From: Dyella_B sp035690825 | GTDB lineage: Bacteria > Pseudomonadota > Gammaproteobacteria > Xanthomonadales > Rhodanobacteraceae | Length of the DNA stretch: 46,371 nt | Direction of reading: 5' to 3' | NCBI RefSeq assembly: GCF_051954575.1 | Contig: NZ_JBQCHP010000110.1 | Span: 1 to 46,371, forward strand | Shown: positions 1 to 7,017 of the stretch, piece after piece | Numbering within the stretch: the first letter of the stretch is position 1 | How the letters are laid out: the number at the start of each line of letters is the position of its first letter | Program-made: the position numbers and the translations under genes | The notes under the pieces: generated by a model | What the model was told of the DNA's origin: nothing | What the model saw: only the letters and a program-made list of their open reading frames with translations | Databases searched by the model: none

Positions 1-1
1 G

Positions 2-703
2 AAAGCCAATGAGCTGGTGCATATCCAATATTCGTATGACGACAACGGCATCGTGCTCGTGAACCATGCTCTGGACGATGTGCATGGCCTGCAGGCGACG
101 ATCCGCGTACGCAATCTGGATGGCAGTGTGCGTTACGAAAAACACCTGCTAGGCATCGAGCTTGCAGGCAACCACACGCGCACCGTGGCGAAGCTGCCGG
201 CTATCGCCGGCCTGTCACCCGTCTATTTCGTCGAGCTCGACCTCGCCTCTTCCGAAGGCAAGCCGGTCAGCCGCAACGTCTACTGGTTGTCCACGCAACA
301 GGACACGCTCGACTGGCCGCACTCGAACTGGTACCTCACTCCGGTGACGCAGTATGCGGACTTCACCTCCCTGAAATCCCTACCGACCGCGATAAGCGAG
401 GCGCATGCGACCACGCGGCGCCAAGGAAAGGATGAGGTCACCACGGTGACGCTGTCGGTGCCGGCATCGTCCAAGGCCGTGGCGCTGTTCCAGCATGTGT
501 CGATCCGGCATGGCGCGCACGGCGAGCTTGTGCTGCCGATTCGCTGGACTGACAATGACGTGACGCTTTGGCCCGGCGAGTCGATCACCCTGACCGCGCG
601 CTACGAAACGCAGGGAACCACCCTGCCGGTGCTGGAGGTGAGCGGGTGGAACGTTGCAGCCCAAAGCATTACGGCAACCGCCGCGCAGGGAACAGACCAG
701 TGA
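2..703 (+). CDS. GH2 exo-beta-glucosaminidase / beta-mannosidase-type glycosidase, C-terminal part (5' end outside window)
   Basis: Open from the window edge to TGA at 701-703, so the start lies upstream; an internal GTG at 17 is not a credible start. The visible 233 or so residues form two beta-sandwich domains, the C-terminal part of family GH2 exo-acting enzymes of the CsxA type (exo-beta-D-glucosaminidase) and related mannosylglycoprotein endo-beta-mannosidases. Diagnostic stretches are HIQYSYDD near the left edge, the SRNVYWLS segment, DTLDWP followed by NWYLTP, and DNDVTLWPGES near the end; these are conserved in that branch from memory of the family. The catalytic Glu residues and the signal peptide would lie upstream and cannot be checked. 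The likely role is removal of terminal glucosamine or mannose from oligosaccharides in the periplasm or outside the cell. The LacI-type gene 16 bp downstream fits a sugar-inducible operon. Which sugar is cleaved cannot be decided from this fragment. Confidence 0.85.
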   Translation, partial: KANELVHIQYSYDDNGIVLVNHALDDVHGLQATIRVRNLDGSVRYEKHLLGIELAGNHTRTVAKLPAIAGLSPVYFVELDLASSEGKPVSRNVYWLSTQQDTLDWPHSNWYLTPVTQYADFTSLKSLPTAISEAHATTRRQGKDEVTTVTLSVPASSKAVALFQHVSIRHGAHGELVLPIRWTDNDVTLWPGESITLTARYETQGTTLPVLEVSGWNVAAQSITATAAQGTDQ

Positions 704-719
704 AGACATCAAGGCTTGC

Positions 720-1724
720 ATGTCACGCGTGACCATCAACGACGTCGCCCGCGCGTCGGGCACCTCGAAAAAAACCGTCTCGCGCGTGCTCAACAACGAG
801 CCGAACGTACGCGACCAGGTACGCGAACGGGTGATGTCGGCCGTTGCCAAGCTCAACTACCGGCCGCTCACTTCGGCGCGCAGCCTGGCCACCAACCGCT
901 CCTTCATGATCGGACTGCTCTACGACAACCTCTCGCCCAGCTACATCATGGAAGTACAGGCCGGCGTGCTGGAGGCATGCGAGGCAAAGCAATACATCAT
1001 GATGGTGCAGCCGCTGGTCTCCACTGCGGCAGACTTCGTCGAACGAGTCGAGAGCATTCTCTCGCGCCATCAGCCCGATGGGCTGATCCTTACACCGCCC
1101 ATCACCGATCATCCAAAACTGCTGGCTCATCTGCGCAAGAGCGAGCTTCCGTTCGCCTCGATCGCCCCACGCCAGCCCAAGGGCTGCATCGGCGTGATGC
1201 TGCGCGAGCGTGAGGCTGCCGCGGCGATGGTGGAGCATCTGGTGTCGCTGGGCCATCGCCGCATCGCGCACATCATTGGCGACCCCAAGCACGGTGCGGG
1301 CATCTGGCGCCTGGCCGGTTATCGCGATGGACTGAAGCGTGCGGGCCTGAAGGAAAATCCGGCGTACATGGTTCAAGGCCGCTTCTCCTTCGAATCGGGC
1401 GTGGCCGCAGCGCGCAAGTTGCTGGCGCTCAAGCAACGGCCCACCGCCATTTTCGCGGCCGACGACGATATGGCCGTGGGCGCAATCTGGGCCGCCGCGG
1501 AAGCCGGCGTAGCGGTACCCGGCGACATCTCCATCTGTGGTTTCGACGACACCACCATCGCCACGCAGGTGTGGCCCCCGCTGACCACCGTGCATCAACC
1601 CGTGCGCGACATGGGCAAGCGTGCCACCGAGGAACTGCTGCGCGTGCTCGGCAAGGGTGAAGCGCGCATGGTCGAAGTCGGCTACGAAATGCGCCTGCGC
1701 GCATCGACCGCCCCCGCGCCCTGA
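720..1724 (+). CDS. LacI/GalR-family transcriptional repressor
   Basis: 334 residues, a normal length for the family. The start is ATG 720, which places the helix-turn-helix at the usual N-terminal position (TINDVARASGTSKKTVSRVL, residues 5-24); an upstream in-frame start at 654 would overlap the glycosidase and add 22 residues without family support. A weak AAGG lies 6 to 9 bases upstream. After the HTH comes the hinge helix region (NYRPLTSARSLA, about 46-57), then a periplasmic-binding-protein-like sensor domain (about 60-334) with typical family segments such as HRRIAHIIG, FAADDDMAVGA and SICGFDDT. It should bind an operator near the glycosidase genes and release it when a sugar ligand binds. 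It lies 16 bp after the GH2 gene and 35 bp before the sulfotransferase, so it is probably co-transcribed and controls this locus. The inducer is unknown. Confidence 0.93.
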   Translation: MSRVTINDVARASGTSKKTVSRVLNNEPNVRDQVRERVMSAVAKLNYRPLTSARSLATNRSFMIGLLYDNLSPSYIMEVQAGVLEACEAKQYIMMVQPLVSTAADFVERVESILSRHQPDGLILTPPITDHPKLLAHLRKSELPFASIAPRQPKGCIGVMLREREAAAAMVEHLVSLGHRRIAHIIGDPKHGAGIWRLAGYRDGLKRAGLKENPAYMVQGRFSFESGVAAARKLLALKQRPTAIFAADDDMAVGAIWAAAEAGVAVPGDISICGFDDTTIATQVWPPLTTVHQPVRDMGKRATEELLRVLGKGEARMVEVGYEMRLRASTAPAP

Positions 1725-1759
1725 AGCTACACGCGTTACGATCCAGAGGAGACCGCCAC

Positions 1760-2593
1760 ATGCCCGCCAACAGCTCGCCACGGAAGTTCCATTTCATTTC
1801 CGGGCTGCCGCGCGCCGGTACCACGTTGCTGGCCGCGATCCTCAACCAGAACCCGCGCTTTCGCGCCGGCATGACCAGCCCGCTGGCGGACATCATGGGC
1901 GTGGTGATGGCCGAGGCCAGCAGCAAGAACGATTTTTCGTTCGACGTCTCCGACGAACAGCGCGTGGCCCTGTTGCGCGGACTGGTCGAAAACTTCTATT
2001 CGGTGGAAGCCGGCCCTGCGGTCGTATTCGATACCAGCCGCCTTTGGTGCAGCCGCATGCGCCTGCTCGACACGCTGTTCCCCGGCGTAAAGGTGATCGC
2101 ATGCGTGCGCCAGCTGGCTTGGGTGCTGGACAGCATGGAGCGCCTGGTGCAGAAGCAACCGGTGAGCGTCAGCAAGGTCTTCCGCTTCGACACCAACACC
2201 ACGGTGTATTCGCGCGTGGAGGCATTGACCGATCCGCGCGGCATGGTCGGCTTCGCCTACCAGGCCACCAAGGAGGCGTTTTACGGTTCGTACGCGCAAA
2301 ACCACCTGCTGATGCTGACCTACGAAAGCCTGGTGCGTGATCCCGCCGCGGCCATGCGCGCCGTGTATCAGTTCCTTGGCGAGCCGTGGTACGAACACGA
2401 CTTCGACCGCATCGACTACAACGCCGACGAATTCGACGCCCGCGTCGGTATGCCAGGGCTGCATGCCGTTCGACCGAAGGTGGAATTGGTCGAACGCCAA
2501 CCGATTCTGCCGCGCGAGATTTTTGGGCGCTTTGCCAATGAGGCGTTCTGGATGGATCCTAAGAACAACGTCAATCAAGTGCCGATCGTGTAG
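1760..2593 (+). CDS. Sulfotransferase family protein
   Basis: 277 residues from ATG 1760, with a good ribosome-binding site (AGAGGAG about 9 bases upstream). Near the N-terminus is a P-loop-like 5'-phosphosulfate-binding motif (SGLPRAGTTLL, residues 14-24), the hallmark of PAPS-dependent sulfotransferases. A second typical region, VIACVRQLAWVLDSMER (about 112-128), matches the 3'-phosphate-binding strand and helix with its conserved Arg. No signal peptide or membrane segment is seen, so it should act in the cytoplasm, moving a sulfonate group from PAPS to an acceptor. The acceptor (sugar, lipid, peptide or small molecule) cannot be told from sequence. Its place just after a glycosidase and LacI regulator raises the possibility of a carbohydrate acceptor, but co-regulation may be accidental. 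The gene is followed by strong hairpins at 2621-2741. Confidence 0.88.
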   Translation: MPANSSPRKFHFISGLPRAGTTLLAAILNQNPRFRAGMTSPLADIMGVVMAEASSKNDFSFDVSDEQRVALLRGLVENFYSVEAGPAVVFDTSRLWCSRMRLLDTLFPGVKVIACVRQLAWVLDSMERLVQKQPVSVSKVFRFDTNTTVYSRVEALTDPRGMVGFAYQATKEAFYGSYAQNHLLMLTYESLVRDPAAAMRAVYQFLGEPWYEHDFDRIDYNADEFDARVGMPGLHAVRPKVELVERQPILPREIFGRFANEAFWMDPKNNVNQVPIV

Positions 2594-2620
2594 CGAACCT
2601 CAACGGCGCGAACGACGGCC

Positions 2621-2741
2621 CCCTCCCCTGCTTGCAGGGGAGGGCTGGGGCGGGGTTGTACGAGCTGGCCGCATCGTTGAAATGTGTCGCGAGGTTGCTT
2701 CACCCCACCCTACCCCTCCCCTGCTACACGTAGGGGAGGGG
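2621..2741. repeat. Paired C/G-rich palindromes (REP-like element, may also terminate transcription)
   Basis: Two near-identical hairpins flank about 70 bp. The left arm is a perfect 11-bp stem with a 2-base loop (2621-2631 with 2634-2644, CCCTCCCCTGC and its complement). The right arm is a perfect 10-bp stem (2713-2722 with 2732-2741). The bases inside also mirror each other imperfectly (GGGGCGGGGTT near 2647 versus CACCCCACCC near 2701), so the whole block is a large imperfect inverted repeat. Such elements recur between genes in many xanthomonad-like genomes (from memory). It sits between the convergent ends of the sulfotransferase and PKD genes, where a bidirectional terminator would be useful. 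Confidence 0.7.
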
Positions 2742-2763
2742 ACACGTTGTAGAAAAATTTCCC

Positions 2764-4146
2764 TTACTGCACATTCAACGTCACATCGTCCAGCACAAAC
2801 GACGTCTGATACGCCGAATCCTCCGTCCCAATGAATTTCAACGTGACCGACCTGCCGATATAGGCGCTCAAGTCCACGCTGTGCTGCTGATAACCCGACG
2901 CGGCATTGATATTGGAAAACTGCGCCACGGTGCCGAGCACATTGCCGGAGCTATCGAGCACCTGCACCTTCAACGTATCGTACGCATTGGTCTTGCTGGT
3001 TTCGGCGGTATCGATATGCAGCCAAAATGACAAGATCGCGCTCGTCTCGCCAGCCGGAATCGTGACCGCCTGCGAAACGGTATCGACGGTAGCGCTGCCG
3101 TAGCCGTCCAGCCACGCGAAGCCGGTTCCGGTATGCGCCGTCTCACCGGAGCACGTGCTGTTGGTGCACAACGCGCCGCTGCTCATCGACCAGGGCGACG
3201 CGGTGCCACCTTCAAACCCCGTATTGCCCAGCAATTGCGTGCTGCCACCGCCGCTGCCCGAAGACACCGTTACCGCGCTGGTCTTGCTGCCGGTCTTGCC
3301 GCCGTTGTCCGTGACGGTCAGGGTTACGTTGTAGGTGCCTGCAGCGGCATAGGTATGGCTTGGGCTGGTGGCAGTGGAGGTGCTGCCGTCACCGAAATTC
3401 CAGGAGCTGGAGACCACCGTGCCATCGCTGTCGGTGGAGCTGTTGGTGAACGAGGCAGCCAATCCGTTGGTCGAATCGCTGAAGTTCGCCACCGGTGGAA
3501 CATCGCCGCCGCTGGTCGGATTGAAGTTGATGTCGAGCACGGCATGCAGCTCGATCGCATTCGGCGCGACGCCGGTTTGGCCGTGATTGAAATCGAAGAA
3601 CCCCACGCCGCGAACTTCCACCGGAATATTCGCCGTCTGGAAGCTGGTCGTAACGGTATACCTGCCATCGAACTCGCTACGCGCATTCTGGATGCCCGCG
3701 GCGAAAGGACTGCCTGCGCCCACGCAGGCCGGATCGGGAATCTCCGCGATCATCGTATTGCCCTGCGCATCCTTGAGCACCAGGTGATAATCCGAATCGG
3801 TTTCCAGCTTGTATTCCACCAGGGTGGCGTCGACCACGAACAAGGTGGTCTCGGTGGGCTGGATGCGATTGTTGGCCGGCAACGTGCTGGGTGCCGTCAA
3901 CGAATCCAGATAGCTGATGGTCTGCGAAACCGGATTGTTGAGATTGACCAGGCCCACATCCGCATCGGTACCTGTCTTGACCGACCAGCGTTCCACACCG
4001 CAACTGCCGCTACTGGCGTTGGGCGTAGCTATCAATTGTTCGTGCTCGACTTCCGATTCCACCGCCTGGTCGGCGGCCGATGCCATTGCGGCAACCCCCA
4101 TCAACGTACAGACGACAAAACACCACAGCGCGATCTTGCTCTTCAT
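2764..4146 (-). CDS. Secreted PKD-domain protein with C-terminal jelly-roll-like domain
   Basis: 460 residues. The start is ATG at 4146 on the minus strand, preceded by GGGGAA at a good ribosome-binding distance; the frame stays open upstream, but only this start gives a clean Sec signal peptide (MKSKIALWCFVVCTLMGVAAMASA, about residues 1-24). From about 45 to 230 there is a secreted beta-rich region of unknown family. A PKD domain follows (about 225-310) with the usual SSWNFGDGSTS and HTYAAAGTYNVTLTVTD motifs. After a Gly/Ser linker, the last 155 residues look like a jelly-roll or CBM-like domain (NTGFEGG...SPW at its start, SFVLDDVTL at its end), of the kind fused to secreted peptidases and glycosidases. 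No catalytic motif is seen. It probably binds polysaccharide or protein outside the cell. It is transcribed divergently from the hydrolase at 4465. Confidence 0.87.
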   Translation of the reverse strand: MKSKIALWCFVVCTLMGVAAMASAADQAVESEVEHEQLIATPNASSGSCGVERWSVKTGTDADVGLVNLNNPVSQTISYLDSLTAPSTLPANNRIQPTETTLFVVDATLVEYKLETDSDYHLVLKDAQGNTMIAEIPDPACVGAGSPFAAGIQNARSEFDGRYTVTTSFQTANIPVEVRGVGFFDFNHGQTGVAPNAIELHAVLDINFNPTSGGDVPPVANFSDSTNGLAASFTNSSTDSDGTVVSSSWNFGDGSTSTATSPSHTYAAAGTYNVTLTVTDNGGKTGSKTSAVTVSSGSGGGSTQLLGNTGFEGGTASPWSMSSGALCTNSTCSGETAHTGTGFAWLDGYGSATVDTVSQAVTIPAGETSAILSFWLHIDTAETSKTNAYDTLKVQVLDSSGNVLGTVAQFSNINAASGYQQHSVDLSAYIGRSVTLKFIGTEDSAYQTSFVLDDVTLNVQ

Positions 4147-4464
4147 GAGAATTCCCCGATGCATGTAGGTGTGATTCAAGAAGCCGCACGTTTTGCCCAT
4201 CGTGCGCGCTCGTCGCAAATGCGACGCAACCATAGCTTGTCAGCCTGCAAGCCATAGTCAAATAGAACGGCGTTTATCGCCATAACCCTACCTACATGTA
4301 TTCGCTTGCGTGACGCTGTCGTCGCTTGTCAACGCTTCGACATCTTTGTCGAGATTTTGTGACGACGCGAAAGCTTGGCGATGTCGATTGGTCCTTCTGC
4401 TAGGGCAGATAACCGCGCATCCTGTAAACATCCACCCCATGGACATCCACAACGGAGAGATTGC
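4147..4464. promoter_or_regulatory. Divergent intergenic region with two palindromes, promoters for the PKD and hydrolase genes
   Basis: This 318-bp stretch separates two divergent genes and holds no plausible gene. Two symmetric sites stand out. CGTCGCA-AA-TGCGACG at 4211-4226 is a perfect 7+7 palindrome 65 bp upstream of the PKD start. TCGACA-N4-TGTCGA at 4337-4352 is a perfect 6+6 repeat about 112 bp upstream of the hydrolase start. A -35-like TTGACT reads leftward at 4262-4257, but no convincing -10 partner is seen. Either palindrome could be an operator or an mRNA hairpin; this is inference only. Confidence 0.4.
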
Positions 4465-5322
4465 ATGTTGACCTACCGGAGCACGTCCGTCGATGGGCTG
4501 CAGATCTTCTATCGCGAGGGTGGCGATCGCCGAAATCAGACCGTACTGCTGCTGCACGGCTTTCCTTCCTCGTCGAGGATGTACGAGAAGCTCATGCCCA
4601 TGCTCGCGCAGCACTATCACGTCATCGCGCCGGATTATCCCGGCTTCGGCCATTCCGACGCGCCGTCACCGGACAGCTTCGCCTACACCTTCGATCATAT
4701 CGCTGCGGTGATGGATGCCTTCGTGCAGCAACAAGGCACCGATCGCTACACGCTGTTCGTGCAGGATTACGGCGGCCCGGTCGGCTTTCGCCTGGCGCTG
4801 CGCCATCCCGAACGCATCGACGCGATCATTGTGCAGAATGCGGTCTCACACGAAGTGGGGCTTGGGCCCTTGTGGGAAACGCGGCGAAAATATTGGGCCA
4901 ATCGCAGCGCCTATGCCGAGCAACTCCGCGCCAATCTCATCGCACCCGAAGCCGCAAAACAAAGGCACGTGGGCCACGATCCGCATCCGGAACGGTACGA
5001 CCCCGATGCATGGACGGACGAGTCCGCCTTCCTGAGCCGGCCCGGCCAGGACCGCATCCAGGAAGATCTGTTCTACGACTACCGCACCAACGTGGCGTCC
5101 TATCCCGCATGGCAGGCGTACATGCGCGAACATCAGCCGCCGTTGCTCGTCATCTGGGGCAAGTACGATCCTTCCTTCACCGTGGAAGGCGCGTGGGCCT
5201 ACCAGCAGGATGTCAAGCACGCGGAAGTCCACCTTCTGGATGCGGGCCATTTCGCCATGGACACCAAAAACGATGAGGTGGCCGCCCTTACCTTGAAATT
5301 CCTTGACAAACATCGCCGCTAA
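4465..5322 (+). CDS. Alpha/beta hydrolase (haloalkane dehalogenase / epoxide hydrolase-like)
   Basis: 285 residues from ATG 4465, with GGAGAG about 8 bases upstream; the longer frame from 4375 adds a low-quality leader. The catalytic set is complete. HGFP at 31-34 forms the oxyanion region. The nucleophile is Asp101 in VQDYGGP, the arrangement of haloalkane dehalogenases and epoxide hydrolases rather than the Ser of esterases. Asp235 in WGKYDPSF is the likely acid and His262 in DAGHFAMD the base. The cap region (about 130-215) contains FLSRPGQDRIQEDLFYDYR, usual in this subfamily, where these proteins are often simply called alpha/beta fold hydrolases. No signal peptide is seen, so it should be cytoplasmic. 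It probably hydrolyses an epoxide, halide or ester of unknown identity. It is a single-gene unit followed by a hairpin at 5373-5403. Confidence 0.9.
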   Translation: MLTYRSTSVDGLQIFYREGGDRRNQTVLLLHGFPSSSRMYEKLMPMLAQHYHVIAPDYPGFGHSDAPSPDSFAYTFDHIAAVMDAFVQQQGTDRYTLFVQDYGGPVGFRLALRHPERIDAIIVQNAVSHEVGLGPLWETRRKYWANRSAYAEQLRANLIAPEAAKQRHVGHDPHPERYDPDAWTDESAFLSRPGQDRIQEDLFYDYRTNVASYPAWQAYMREHQPPLLVIWGKYDPSFTVEGAWAYQQDVKHAEVHLLDAGHFAMDTKNDEVAALTLKFLDKHRR

Positions 5323-5372
5323 AACCAGGCCCATTTCGAACCACCTGGCGCGATGGCCTGTTGAAATAAAGT

Positions 5373-5403
5373 CATGTCCGCTTTCGATTGCGAAACGGAC
5401 ATG
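5373..5403. terminator. Hairpin downstream of the alpha/beta hydrolase gene
   Basis: CATGTCCGCTTTCG at 5373-5386 pairs with CGAAACGGACATG at 5391-5403 with one bulged base and a 4-base loop. It lies 50 bp past the hydrolase stop. There is no U-run after it on either strand, so a classical Rho-independent terminator is not proven; it could be an mRNA-stabilising or REP-type hairpin. Confidence 0.4.
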
Positions 5404-5410
5404 ATTGGCA

Positions 5411-5548
5411 TCACTCCTGGATATTGCCCACCGTATGCATCACGCCTGGATGGACGAACGTAGCGGCAATCATCGTGGTTGGCGCGGACGTCACTGCCGA
5501 AACCCCCGCGACACCGCCGCAGGCGATGAGCGAGACCATCAGTAACAT
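5411..5548 (-). pseudogene. Short remnant resembling the N-terminus of a secreted polysaccharide lyase
   Basis: On the minus strand, ATG 5548 (or TTG 5560) opens a 45-codon frame. It begins with a hydrophobic signal ending in a lipobox-like LIAC, followed by a short linker and the segment ATFVHPGVMHT, then stops at 5411-5413. A mature N-terminus with a HPG-x-x-HT/NT motif right after the signal peptide is typical of alginate-lyase-like secreted enzymes (family knowledge, from memory). Here the homology ends abruptly at a stop codon and the 5373-5403 hairpin. This fits a gene deleted down to its first exported residues, possibly with the hairpin at the deletion scar. It could equally be a tiny real ORF or chance; no good ribosome-binding site is seen. 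Confidence 0.3.
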
Positions 5549-5580
5549 CCAGCGAGGCAAAGCAATAGCTGGTCATGTCA

Positions 5581-5860
5581 AGGCGCTCGGACAAATGCGC
5601 GCATGAAACGCCCATCGGCCGCCAATATCCATGTTTCCGTGGGATATTCATGACTCCCTGATGTCACTTCCGCGCTGTTATGCCAACCGCGCCACAACCT
5701 CGGTTGGCGCTCCGCAGGAAACGGCAGCCGAGCCAGCGAACGCGGATGTGCATTCCCGGTGCCACCGGATGACTTATAAGGACAATTCCTGCGGCGGGAA
5801 GCCGCCCGCCGTTCGCGGGTGCATGGCTACCCGCCGCCTCAATTGCGTCATGTAAATATT
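5581..5860. other. Gene-free stretch with a series of hairpins
   Basis: I see no convincing gene here. It contains four inverted repeats. AATATCC (5624-5630) pairs with GGATATT (5642-5648). GCCAACCG (5682-5689) pairs with CGGTTGGC (5701-5708). CGGCGGG (5792-5798) pairs with CCCGCCG (5805-5811). GCGGGT (5815-5820) pairs with ACCCGC (5829-5834). The last two are adjacent and could be a REP-type doublet. Short frames cross the region on both strands but none has a ribosome-binding site or recognisable protein. Confidence 0.4.
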
Positions 5861-5913
5861 TGAAAGGCCACTACAATCTTGCTTTTTGCGTAGCCGCGTC
5901 AGCAAAAAATCAC

Positions 5914-5942
5914 TTGCCGGTTTGCGACGGAATCGATAGATT
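5914..5942 (+). promoter_or_regulatory. Candidate sigma-70 promoter for the HlyD gene
   Basis: TTGCCG at 5914-5919 and TAGATT at 5937-5942 are spaced by 17 bp, each about 4 of 6 to the consensus. The predicted transcript start, about 5949, lies upstream of ATG 6006 but downstream of the alternative TTG start at 5943, which agrees with the later start. Confidence 0.35.
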
Positions 5943-6005
5943 TTGCGGCGCGACACCTATGACTTGGCAGGGGGCCGGCCGAGGTTCGCGTTACAGGGAA
6001 CAGCA

Positions 6006-6878
6006 ATGGATCTTCGGTCCAGGCGAAAGCCAGGATATGGCCCAAGGACGAGTATCGCCTTACGCGCCTTCGCGCTCGCCCTGCCCGCCTCCTTTTTCAC
6101 ATGTGCACCGGCCATCTCGCAGGCCGCGAATGATGCTTACGAATGCCTGATCGAACCCGCCCAGATGGTGGAACTGGGTGCGCCCGTAAGCGGCCTGATC
6201 GACAAGGTGCTGGTCAAACGCGGTGATCGCGTATCGCGCGGCCAGGTACTCGCCTCCCTGGATTCCCATGCGGAACAAGCAGCAGCCGACTTGGCGCATT
6301 ACAAGTCCCAGCTGGTCGGGCCGACGCAACTGGCGCAAAGCAAGATCGAATTCTCGCAGCGCAAGTTCGAGCGCCGCCGCGACATGGCCGCGGAAAAGCT
6401 GATGTCGCGCCAGGACAGCGACGATGCCGAGTCGGAGCTGAAACAAGCGCAGGCCGAGCTGGTTACCGCCAAAGAAAACCGTGAACAAGCCCGGCTGGAA
6501 TTCGTCCAGCAATCGGCCCAGCTCAATCTACGCACGCTTCGCAGCCCCTTTGACGGCGTAGTGGTGGACCAGATGATGTGGCCTGGCGAGATTTTCGAGC
6601 CCAGCTCGACCAAGCACGCCATTCTGAAGCTCGCCCAGATCAACCCGTTGCACGTGCGCGTGGTGATGCCAATGCGCGCGTTCGGCGAAGCTTCGCCCGG
6701 CATGTCCGCCACGATCGTGCCGGAGATCCTGCAGAACCAGCATTACGCGGCCAAGGTCACCGGTGTCGATCGCATCATCGATGCGGCCAGCGGGACCTTC
6801 GTCGTGTTTATCGATTTACCCAATCCCAAGTTCGACCTGCCTTCCGGCGTGAAGTGCAAGGCGACGTTGAACAAGTAG
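6006..6878 (+). CDS. HlyD-family periplasmic adaptor (membrane fusion) protein
   Basis: 290 residues from ATG 6006, with AGGGAA upstream; a TTG at 5943 would add 21 residues and bury the signal peptide. Residues 1-40 are a signal sequence (positively charged start, then hydrophobic SIALRAFALALPASFFTC, cleavage near SQA/AND). A first half of a lipoyl-like domain lies at about 50-88 (APVSGLIDKVLVKRGDRVSRGQVLASLD). Then comes an alpha-helical hairpin (about 88-172, rich in Gln, Glu, Lys), the second half of the lipoyl domain (about 175-195, LRSPFDGVVVDQ) and a beta-barrel (about 205-290). It is short and lacks the N-terminal membrane segment of true HlyD, so it resembles RND/MacA-type adaptors. 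Such proteins bridge an inner-membrane pump and an outer-membrane channel. It lies 136 bp upstream of the giant gene in the same direction, which suggests a role in exporting it; no transporter or TolC-like gene is in view. Confidence 0.85.
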   Translation: MDLRSRRKPGYGPRTSIALRAFALALPASFFTCAPAISQAANDAYECLIEPAQMVELGAPVSGLIDKVLVKRGDRVSRGQVLASLDSHAEQAAADLAHYKSQLVGPTQLAQSKIEFSQRKFERRRDMAAEKLMSRQDSDDAESELKQAQAELVTAKENREQARLEFVQQSAQLNLRTLRSPFDGVVVDQMMWPGEIFEPSSTKHAILKLAQINPLHVRVVMPMRAFGEASPGMSATIVPEILQNQHYAAKVTGVDRIIDAASGTFVVFIDLPNPKFDLPSGVKCKATLNK

Positions 6879-7003
6879 TGCAGTAAGTGCAGTGCACATC
6901 GCTGCCGGACCACACCATCCGGACGGCGAAACGATGGATCACCGTTTTTCAAAGCATTATTCATTGACGAATCTACCGCGCCAAACGAGGGCAGCGGTCG
7001 CAC

Positions 7004-7017
7004 AGGAGAAAAATATG
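7004..7017 (+). promoter_or_regulatory. Ribosome-binding site deciding the start of the giant gene
   Basis: AGGAG at 7004-7008 lies 6 bases before ATG 7015-7017, an ideal Shine-Dalgarno arrangement. The frame also contains GTG 6892 and ATG 6934, neither with a comparable site. The 6879-7014 spacer would then be an untranslated leader of the giant mRNA or an intercistronic gap after the HlyD gene. Confidence 0.7.

Noticed and set aside
3133..4257. 374-codon plus-strand frame opposite the PKD gene
   Set aside because: Its translation is Arg/Ala/Gly-rich without any domain, while the minus-strand frame has a signal peptide and a clear PKD domain.
5319..5651. 110-codon minus-strand frame overlapping the hydrolase end
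   Set aside because: Its translation has no recognisable features; a different minus-strand frame in the same place carries the signal-peptide-like lyase remnant.
5943..6005. TTG start for the HlyD gene
   Set aside because: It adds an unusual polar leader before the signal peptide, and the candidate promoter at 5914-5942 would start transcription at or after it; ATG 6006 has a better ribosome-binding site.
6892..7014. GTG 6892 or ATG 6934 as start of the giant gene
   Set aside because: Neither has a Shine-Dalgarno match as good as AGGAG before ATG 7015, and the extra residues look like non-coding leader.
6879..7014. Riboswitch (for example cyclic-di-GMP) in the leader of the giant gene
   Set aside because: I looked for conserved aptamer sequences and saw only short weak inverted repeats; nothing supports a known riboswitch class.
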